41,491 nucleotides of DNA from positions 1-41,491 of the forward strand of contig JAJDCX010000019.1 of assembly GCA_029260615.1 (NCBI GenBank), read 5' to 3'. Position 1 is the first letter of the stretch. Every line of letters starts with the position of its first letter. The notes beneath the pieces were generated by a model. That model was not told the DNA's origin. It did not search any database and was given only the letters and a program-made list of their open reading frames with translations. Shown in pieces: positions 27,386 through 34,034 of this stretch. The translations under genes and the position numbers were made by a program. The DNA comes from Phycisphaeraceae bacterium (GTDB taxonomy: Bacteria > Planctomycetota > Phycisphaerae > Phycisphaerales > Phycisphaeraceae).

Positions 27386-30300
27386 ATGCCCAAAGCTTCC
27401 CCATGGCTCCCTGATCTGATAGGGTCCGCGCAAGTTGCTGCGCTGGCGGCGGCTTTGCGCGCATCGGACAGCGGTTCGGCCCAAACCAAGGGGCTAACTC
27501 AGGGGAATGTTCCGGGGGTGGCGGTGGTTCGGGCACATGGGAGCCGGGGCTCCAGCGCGGCGTTGACGGCGGGTGCGTTGAGTTTGAAACTTGGTCGGCT
27601 GGTGGTGCTGGTGGTGGCGCACCTGGACGAGGCGTATGACGCGCTGGACGATCTGGCACTGTTTGCGGATGCGGGGCGGGCGTTGGATGCTTGTCGGTTT
27701 GGCGCGCTGGAGGTTTTGCCGGGCGAGTCGAATGTGAGTTTGGAGTTGTTGGCTGAGCGTTTGGCGGTGGTGGGCCGACTGGTCGAGGGAGGTGTGCCAG
27801 ACGTGATTGTTGCGCCGGTGCAGGCGTTGATGCAGGCGGTGCCGGAGCCGGGGGCGCTCAAGAATTTTTCCAAGGTGGTGCGAGAGAACGACGACATGCC
27901 GCCGGGCGGGTTGATGGACTGGCTGGTGGCGGCGGGTTACCAACGTCAGGACGTGATCGAACAGCCCGGCGACTTCGCGTCGCGTGGCGGGATCCTGGAC
28001 ATCTACCCCCCCGCCGGGTCTACGGGTGATGGTGATGACCAGCCGCTTGGGCCTATCCGGCTTGATTACTTCGGCGACCAGATAGAATCGCTGCACCGGA
28101 TCAACCCCGACACGATGGGCTCGGCTGGGCAGATCAAGTCGGCGCGGATCATCGGCGCAAGCACTAATCAGATCCAGAGTGACGACCGCACGGTCAACCT
28201 GATCGACCTGCTGCCGAACGACGCTGTGTTTATGATGCACGAGGTGATGGAGCTTTCGGAGCAGGCGCGGGGGTATTACGAGCGTCTGACCAACGCGACC
28301 GGGGTGTACGCCCCTCGCACGGTATTCAGCAAGATCACCGCCCGGCCACACGTCGAGTGCAACCAGTATTCCGCGGGTGCTACGAAAGACGGGACGATCT
28401 CGCTGCCGGTCGGCCAGCTTGTGGCATTTGATGAAGACGCCAAGGGAGCGATCTGTCAGCTCGGCGAGCTTGCTGAGACAGACGGGCAGCGGGTGGTTGT
28501 GTTGTGCCAGAAGCCGGCGGAGCGGGAACGATTAACCGAACTGATCCGCGAGCACGCGCCAAGTGCGATGGACCGGCTGGAACTCATTGTTGGCTACCTG
28601 CATCGTGGGTTCACTTGGGAGTTCTCCAAAGGCGAGTCCGCAGACACATCCGGGGACATATCCGGGGGGGAAACTTCCGGGGTGACGCTTCACTTGGTGC
28701 CGCACCACGAGTTGTTCCACCGGTTCCATGTGCGGCGGCGTACGCAACGGATCACCGGGGGGGCGCAGGCGGGTGACGCGTTCATGGATTTGGGGGTCGG
28801 GGATCATGTCGTGCATGTCGATCATGGGATCGCTCAATTCACGGGGATCAAGACGATGCGGCGCAGCGGGATGAGTCAGGAATACCTGACGCTGTCGTTT
28901 GCGCAGAGCGCGGTGCTGCATGTGCCGGCAACACAGATTGATCTTGTGCAGAAGTACATCGGCGGGTTCGAGGGGCGTCCACCGTTGTCGATGTTGGGTG
29001 GCAAGAAGTGGAGCAAGCAGAAGCAACAGGTCGCCGAGGCGGTGAAGGATCTGGCGGCGGAATTGTTGCGGGTGCAGGCGGCGCGTCAGACCCAGCCGGG
29101 GGTGCGGTACCCTGATGACGCGGCTTGGCAGCGTGAGTTTGAGGCGGAGTTTCCCTACGACGAGACGGAGGACCAGCTCGCTGCGATCGCTGCGATCAAG
29201 CAGGACATGAGCGTGGACCAGCCGATGGATCGGTTGATCTGTGGGGATGTGGGGTTTGGGAAGACCGAGGTGGCGATCCGCGCTGCGTTCAAAGCGATCA
29301 CGCACGGCAAGCAGGTCGCGGTGCTGGTCCCGACCACGGTGTTAGCCGAGCAGCACGGGCGGACGTTTGCGCAGCGGATGGCGGATTACCCTTTCAAGGT
29401 CGCCGCCCTGTCCCGGTTCAAGACCGGTACGGAGCAGGCGAAGATACTCAAAGAATTGGCCCAGGGCCGAATCGACATCGTGATCGGGACGCACAGGTTG
29501 TTGTCCAAAGATGTGCATTTCGCGGACCTGGGGCTGGTGATTATCGACGAGGAGCAGCGGTTCGGGGTCGAACATAAGAACAAGCTGCTTCGGTTCCGGC
29601 TGACCGTGGAGGTGCTGACACTGACGGCAACGCCGATCCCGCGGACGCTGCATATGTCGATGATCGGGTTGCGTGATATCAGTTCGCTAAGCACGCCCCC
29701 GGCGGATCGGCGTGCGATCGTGACGGAGGTTGTGCCTTATGATCGCAAGCGGGTCAAGCAGGCGATCATCCGCGAGCTTAACCGGGACGGGCAGGTTTAT
29801 TTCGTTCATAACCGGGTACACAACATCCAGAGCGTGGCTGACGACATTCAGCAGCTGGTGCCCGATGCGCGGATCATCATCGGGCACGGGCAGATGCCGG
29901 CGAGAGAGCTTGAGCGGGTGATGTTTGCTTTCATGCGCCGCGAGGTTGATGTGCTGGTATCGACGACGATCATCGAGTCGGGGATCGACAACCCGACGGC
30001 CAACACGATGTTCATTAACCGTGCGGACCAGTTCGGGCTGGCGGACCTGCATCAGTTGCGGGGTCGGGTCGGACGGTACAAGCACCGTGCGTATTGCTAT
30101 CTGTTGTTGCCGGAGGATCGGCCGTTGACGGAGGTGGCGGCGCGTCGGCTCAAGGCGATCGAGCAGTATTCGATGCTGGGCGCGGGGTTCAAGATCGCGA
30201 TGCGTGATCTTGAGATCCGTGGTGCGGGGAATCTGCTAGGTGCGGAGCAGTCCGGGCACATCGCTGCGGTGGGGTATGAGATGTATTGCACGTTGTTGGA

Positions 30301-30790
30301 ACACCAGGCGAAGCGGCTGCGTCACGAGCCGATTATCGAGCCGGCCAAGACACACTTGGAGTTGCCGATCGCGGGGTCGTTGCCCAAGCGGTATATTCCA
30401 AGCGATAAACATCGGATGGATGCGTACCGTCGGATCAGCCGGGCGGCGACACTGGATGAGCTCGATGCCGTGGTGCAGAGCATCAAAGACGCCTACGGCA
30501 AGCCGCCGAAGCAGGCACAGACACTGATTGATCTGACCGAGGTGCGCGTCGCGGCAAGCACGCTGGGAACCGACACGCTCAAGCTGGAGGGGCCGGACCT
30601 TATTTTCACCGCGCGTGATCCCCGGAAGCTGGAGTCGGTATTTAATAATGCACCGGGCCGGGTGAGTGTGCTGGATGAGAAGACGTTGTATTACCGACCG
30701 CCGAGCAACTATCTATCTCCGCCGGAAACGTTGCTGGCGGTGTTGCGGAAGCTGTTGGTGAGGCCGGTGGTGGAAGCTGTTAGCCTTTAG
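27386..30790 (+). CDS. mfd: transcription-repair coupling factor Mfd
   Basis: Mfd removes RNA polymerase stalled at DNA damage and recruits UvrA. The protein of about 1134 residues shows the degenerate UvrB-like N-terminal half, the polymerase-binding CarD-like domain (DLGVGDHVVHVDHGIAQFTG), and an SF2 translocase with Walker A GDVGFGKTE (about 619), the DEEQRFG box (about 721), LTATPIPRT, and the TRCF C-terminal domain. Between GYLHRGFTWEF and LHLVPHHELF there is an extra segment of about 20 residues (ESADTSGDISGGETSG), coded by three TCCGGGG units 12 and 15 bases apart. GTG at 27362 is an alternative start, and neither start has a clear ribosome site. With uvrC also in the window, the excision repair pathway is well represented. 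Confidence 0.95.
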   Translation: MPKASPWLPDLIGSAQVAALAAALRASDSGSAQTKGLTQGNVPGVAVVRAHGSRGSSAALTAGALSLKLGRLVVLVVAHLDEAYDALDDLALFADAGRALDACRFGALEVLPGESNVSLELLAERLAVVGRLVEGGVPDVIVAPVQALMQAVPEPGALKNFSKVVRENDDMPPGGLMDWLVAAGYQRQDVIEQPGDFASRGGILDIYPPAGSTGDGDDQPLGPIRLDYFGDQIESLHRINPDTMGSAGQIKSARIIGASTNQIQSDDRTVNLIDLLPNDAVFMMHEVMELSEQARGYYERLTNATGVYAPRTVFSKITARPHVECNQYSAGATKDGTISLPVGQLVAFDEDAKGAICQLGELAETDGQRVVVLCQKPAERERLTELIREHAPSAMDRLELIVGYLHRGFTWEFSKGESADTSGDISGGETSGVTLHLVPHHELFHRFHVRRRTQRITGGAQAGDAFMDLGVGDHVVHVDHGIAQFTGIKTMRRSGMSQEYLTLSFAQSAVLHVPATQIDLVQKYIGGFEGRPPLSMLGGKKWSKQKQQVAEAVKDLAAELLRVQAARQTQPGVRYPDDAAWQREFEAEFPYDETEDQLAAIAAIKQDMSVDQPMDRLICGDVGFGKTEVAIRAAFKAITHGKQVAVLVPTTVLAEQHGRTFAQRMADYPFKVAALSRFKTGTEQAKILKELAQGRIDIVIGTHRLLSKDVHFADLGLVIIDEEQRFGVEHKNKLLRFRLTVEVLTLTATPIPRTLHMSMIGLRDISSLSTPPADRRAIVTEVVPYDRKRVKQAIIRELNRDGQVYFVHNRVHNIQSVADDIQQLVPDARIIIGHGQMPARELERVMFAFMRREVDVLVSTTIIESGIDNPTANTMFINRADQFGLADLHQLRGRVGRYKHRAYCYLLLPEDRPLTEVAARRLKAIEQYSMLGAGFKIAMRDLEIRGAGNLLGAEQSGHIAAVGYEMYCTLLEHQAKRLRHEPIIEPAKTHLELPIAGSLPKRYIPSDKHRMDAYRRISRAATLDELDAVVQSIKDAYGKPPKQAQTLIDLTEVRVAASTLGTDTLKLEGPDLIFTARDPRKLESVFNNAPGRVSVLDEKTLYYRPPSNYLSPPETLLAVLRKLLVRPVVEAVSL

Positions 30791-30840
30791 CCTGAATCCT
30801 GATCCCGAAGACAGATACCCGATAGCAGATAGCCGACCCT
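30782..30840. repeat. short word-like intergenic repeat
   Basis: The gap between mfd and trmL is made of repeated words (TAGCCTTTAGCC, CTGAATCCTGATCC, GATAGCAGATAGCC). There is no recognisable promoter, and trmL may be read through from mfd. Confidence 0.45.
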
Positions 30841-31299
30841 ATGCTCCACCTTGTCCTCTACCACCCGGCTATCCCGCAGAACACGGGGAATATTGCGCGC
30901 ACGACGGTTGGGTTTGCGGCGCATTTGCACCTGGTTAAGCCGTACAAGTTTGAGATCAGTGACCATGCGGTGCAGCGGGCGGGGCTTGATTACTGGCCGG
31001 ACGTTCGGTTGACCGAGCATGAGGGGGACGATGCTTTTCTTGATTGGCTAGAGGGACGTGAGCCTTGGCTTGTTACCAAGCACGGGGAGTTGCGCTTCGA
31101 TCGGCCGGCGTACCGGGGGGATGATGTGTTGATCCTGGGGAACGAGAACAGCGGGCTGCCGGAGGCGTGGTTGGAGCGTTGGCGTGATCGGCGGGTGAGT
31201 ATCCCGATCATGGGGAATATCCGCAGCTACAACCTCGCCAACGCGGCGGCGATTGTGTTGGCGCAGGCGAGTCTTAAGGCGGGGGTGTTGGGGGAATAA
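30841..31299 (+). CDS. trmL: tRNA (cytidine/uridine-34 2'-O) methyltransferase TrmL
   Basis: A 152-residue SPOUT methyltransferase that methylates the wobble ribose of some leucine tRNAs using S-adenosylmethionine. Typical features are the opening LVLYHPAIPQNTGNIART, the knot motifs LGNENSGLP and IPIMGNIRSYNLA, and the usual length for this small family (about 150-160). It lies 50 bases after mfd on the same strand. The stop codon touches the nested inverted repeat that separates it from the converging macro-domain gene. Confidence 0.93.
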   Translation: MLHLVLYHPAIPQNTGNIARTTVGFAAHLHLVKPYKFEISDHAVQRAGLDYWPDVRLTEHEGDDAFLDWLEGREPWLVTKHGELRFDRPAYRGDDVLILGNENSGLPEAWLERWRDRRVSIPIMGNIRSYNLANAAAIVLAQASLKAGVLGE

Positions 31300-31447
31300 C
31301 CGCGAAGGCACGAAGAACGCGAAGGAAGAGGGAGCATGGCCCACAGATTACACAGATTAAGAATTGATCCGGGAGATACCTCTGGGATCTGTGAAAATAT
31401 GTGGGCAAAACGCAGGGCCTTCTTCGCGCTCTTCGCGCCTTCGCGGT
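31300..31447. repeat. nested inverted repeat between converging genes
   Basis: The outer arms (31300-31330 and 31419-31447) are CGCGAAGG/CGAAGAACGCG-type and pair with few mismatches. The inner arms (31341-31358 CCACAGATTACACAGATT and 31384-31404) form a second stem. The arms use the same words as 251-478. The position suggests a two-way transcription stop, though it is much longer than a normal terminator. Confidence 0.7.
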
Positions 31448-31458
31448 GAATCTTCTGC

Positions 31459-32037
31459 TCACCCCATGCGTTTGCGGTTCATCATCCAGTCTTCGCGGGT
31501 GTCGATGGCTTGTTGGATGATCTGTGCGTCGGTGTCGGTGAAGCAGCAGAGGATTATTTTTTCGGGGAAGTCGTGTTTAGCAAGGAAGCCCAGGGCGTGG
31601 CCGAAGGCGATTTTGGCGGCGCGTGGTTTGGGGAAGTGGTAAACGCCGGTGGATATGCTGGGGAAGGCGAGGGTTTTGCAGGCGTGTTGGTGGGCGAGGG
31701 TGAGGGATTGGTGGTAGCAGGAGGCGAGGAGTGTGTCTTCGAGTGTGTAGCCTAGTTTTTGTGATTCATCGCCGTGCCAGACGGGGCCGACTGTGTGGAT
31801 GATGTGTTGGATGCCCTGTTTATTCAGGTCGAACGCGGGGGTGATTTTTGCCAGGCCGGTTTGGCAGCCGTTGAGGGTCTTGCAGTGTTGCAGCAGGTCG
31901 GGGCCAGCGGCACGGTGGATCGCGCCATCGACACCGCCGCCACCTAGGAGTGATTCCTTGGCGGCATTGACGATCGCATCGACGCGGAGCGTGGTGATGT
32001 CGGCGGTGACGATCTCGATGCGGTCGATGGGTTGCAT
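31459..32037 (-). CDS. macro-domain ADP-ribose hydrolase (YmdB/MacroD-like)
   Basis: A 192-residue single macro domain that binds ADP-ribose and, in this subgroup, removes it or deacetylates O-acetyl-ADP-ribose. Seen: DAIVNAAKESLLGGGGVDGAIHRAAG cut into the usual two loops (DAIVNAAKESL; GGGGVDGAIHRAAG), then HTVGPVW and the second binding loop PSISTGVYHFP. The length fits YmdB-like enzymes. It is the last gene of a likely minus-strand unit after the ABC ATPase and the membrane protein (gaps of about 50-60 bases). Confidence 0.9.
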   Translation of the reverse strand: MQPIDRIEIVTADITTLRVDAIVNAAKESLLGGGGVDGAIHRAAGPDLLQHCKTLNGCQTGLAKITPAFDLNKQGIQHIIHTVGPVWHGDESQKLGYTLEDTLLASCYHQSLTLAHQHACKTLAFPSISTGVYHFPKPRAAKIAFGHALGFLAKHDFPEKIILCCFTDTDAQIIQQAIDTREDWMMNRKRMG

Positions 32038-32089
32038 GGGGTTAGCGATTGGTGGTTAGTGGGTCGAACTAATAGCTGCTGGCTAAGGG

Positions 32090-32863
32090 CTAAAAGCTCG
32101 GTGCGTCCCGCAGAGCGATGGGTTGGTCGAGGATTTCTTTGAGGATGATTGCGCGACGCAGATCGGTGCGAGACAGCGGGCCGCGCAGGATCGTATCTGA
32201 CTCGACGGGGACGAGCACGGGCTCGGGGGCGCGCTTTACACGCCGTGAAGACCTCTCTGGAACGATCCTGCGGACGGTGGAGGTGGTTGGTTCGGGCGCG
32301 GGTGAGGGTGCGTGTATGAGCCTGCCCCTTTGCCGGGCCTGGGCTTGCGCCTGTGCGTGTGCTTTGGCGCGTTGCTGTCTGGTACGCTGCTGGGCACGGC
32401 GTTGGGCTTGTTGTTGGGCTTGCTGTTGCGCCTGGGCGGCCTGACGCCTGCGATCCAGTTCGGCTTGACGTTGAGCCAGCACGCGGCGTTGGGCTTCGTT
32501 GGGTACCTGGGGTTGTGATGCTTGTGTGGGTCGGGCTGTTCCTTGATCGCGTTGTTCGTATTGTGCTTTGGCCCGGGCGCGTGCGATGCGCTCGGCCATG
32601 GTCATGTTGCCGGGCCCGCTGGCTGCGCTACCCGGCTGGTTTTGAGTCTGTGGCCGTTGGGCGGATGCCTGTCTTAGCTGTTCACGCCGACGGGTCGCCA
32701 TCTCTTGGAGTTCTAATGCACCGGGGCCTTCGTCGCGTTTGCGTTGTTTTTGCTGATTCTTTTTGATGTTGCTGATCCACGAACCGACCATGGTGGCTCC
32801 CACCAGGATGAGCCAGATGTAGTCATGCCACGCGGCGAGGGTCAGTGTCAGGCTGTCTTGCAT
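32090..32863 (-). CDS. planctomycete-type membrane protein with Gln/Arg/Ala-rich stalk
   Basis: A 257-residue protein: one N-terminal membrane segment (about 13-32, WLILVGATMVGSWI), a basic turn, then a long Gln/Arg/Ala-rich low-complexity stalk (about 50-185, with QQQAQQQAQRRAQQRTRQQ), and a conserved-looking end LSRTDLRRAIILKEILDQP. I recall similar short C-terminal motifs in planctomycete proteins of unknown function, where the end may be a docking peptide; this is memory, not a search result. It lies between the ABC ATPase and the macro-domain gene on the same strand. Confidence 0.7.
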   Translation of the reverse strand: MQDSLTLTLAAWHDYIWLILVGATMVGSWISNIKKNQQKQRKRDEGPGALELQEMATRRREQLRQASAQRPQTQNQPGSAASGPGNMTMAERIARARAKAQYEQRDQGTARPTQASQPQVPNEAQRRVLAQRQAELDRRRQAAQAQQQAQQQAQRRAQQRTRQQRAKAHAQAQAQARQRGRLIHAPSPAPEPTTSTVRRIVPERSSRRVKRAPEPVLVPVESDTILRGPLSRTDLRRAIILKEILDQPIALRDAPSF

Positions 32864-32926
32864 AGCGGGCTCGCTTGGTCTAACAGGATCGGCGGTCGGG
32901 CGGTCGAAGCACGTCGAGAATCTGCC

Positions 32927-33877
32927 TCATTCTATTGTATCGGCCGGGTCGATCCAGAACACGGGACGCTCCGATGGCGGCGTCCCGTCTGCGGGAATAT
33001 CCGTGCTGGGCTTGCTTGGAGGTTGCATCGGCAAAAAACGTACGCCGTAAACAGTCTCGAGTAGTTTGGGCTGCATGACTTGCTGCCAAGGCCCGGCGGC
33101 GACCAGGCCACCGAAGTCCATCAGCCAGACGTCGTCGGCGTACCGTGCCGCCAGATTCACATCATGCAACACCACCAGCACCCCCGGCCCCCCCGGTTCC
33201 CCACTGCTTTTGGGTTCCTGCGAACCTCGGTGGGAAGTATCGGCATGGGCTAGCTGGGTTAGCAGGCGCATGGTTTGGTGGACGTGCCAGAGGTCCATCC
33301 CGGAGGCGGGCTCATCTAATAGCATCACGCGGCCGGTCCCCGCTGACTGTGCTACCGCGCGGGCCAACAAGACACGCTGCTGCTGGCCGCCGGAGAGGTG
33401 TGCGAAGACCCGGTCACATAGGTCAGACAGATCGCACATGGCCAATGCGTGGTCGATGGCCGCATCGGATTCGCCCAGCGCGTGTCGGCCCATCGCCACG
33501 ACCTGCCTGACGGTGAAGGCAAAACTCACCGCCCCCTTCTGTGGGACGTAGCTTGCCAGCGCCGCCCGTTGCATGGGGTTCAATGCGGCTACCGGTTGGC
33601 CTGCCAGTTCGGCTGTGCCTTGCCAGGGATCGAGTTGGCCGAGCATTAGTTTCAGGAGTGTCGATTTGCCCGCGGCGTTGGGGCCGATCAATGCACAGAC
33701 CCGCCCCGGCTGTAGCAGGGCAGTCACAGACCGGATAACCGGCACACCCGGCTGATAACCAAACGTCACCCCGCGCAAAGCCGCCACGGGCGCAGCAGCC
33801 GCCGGGGTTGGATCAACAGCGCACAGCCCCCCTGCCGGCGAATCGACGGGTGTGTTTGTGGCCTGTAGCTGGGGCAT
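32927..33877 (-). CDS. ABC transporter ATPase, iron/haem/cobalamin uptake type
   Basis: A 316-residue ATPase of the FecE/HmuV/BtuD type. Walker A GPNAAGKST (65-73), Q-loop VPQKG, signature LSGGQQQR (161-168), Walker B VMLLDEP (184-190) and the H-loop LHDVN (His238) are all present, so it should be active. No permease or binding-protein gene is near it in this window. Between the helix after Walker B and the H-loop strand is an extra segment of about 20 residues (211-231) ending in SGEPGGPG; its DNA contains a 21-base sequence found again in the ATPase gene at 37286. The start has a CAGGGA site six bases before ATG; the frame further upstream has no family similarity. Confidence 0.88.
   Translation of the reverse strand: MPQLQATNTPVDSPAGGLCAVDPTPAAAAPVAALRGVTFGYQPGVPVIRSVTALLQPGRVCALIGPNAAGKSTLLKLMLGQLDPWQGTAELAGQPVAALNPMQRAALASYVPQKGAVSFAFTVRQVVAMGRHALGESDAAIDHALAMCDLSDLCDRVFAHLSGGQQQRVLLARAVAQSAGTGRVMLLDEPASGMDLWHVHQTMRLLTQLAHADTSHRGSQEPKSSGEPGGPGVLVVLHDVNLAARYADDVWLMDFGGLVAAGPWQQVMQPKLLETVYGVRFLPMQPPSKPSTDIPADGTPPSERPVFWIDPADTIE
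33182..33202 (-). repeat. 21-base CCGGGG repeat inside the ABC ATPase gene
   Basis: On the minus strand this 21-base stretch is identical to 38009-38029 and is read in the same frame (GEPGGPG). It lies in a loop that normal homologues lack. Confidence 0.75.
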
Positions 33878-34034
33878 GTTGAGTCCCTGATGAGTTATAC
33901 CGCCAAACGTGACGGCGATGACGGTTGCGTCAGGGCCTTGTGACGCTTGTGCCGATTCTACCTGTTTGTGGCTCAGGTCGGGCCCCGTACTATCCGATAA
34001 GCCATACGATCCCCGCGCGCAAGGTATTACATAA

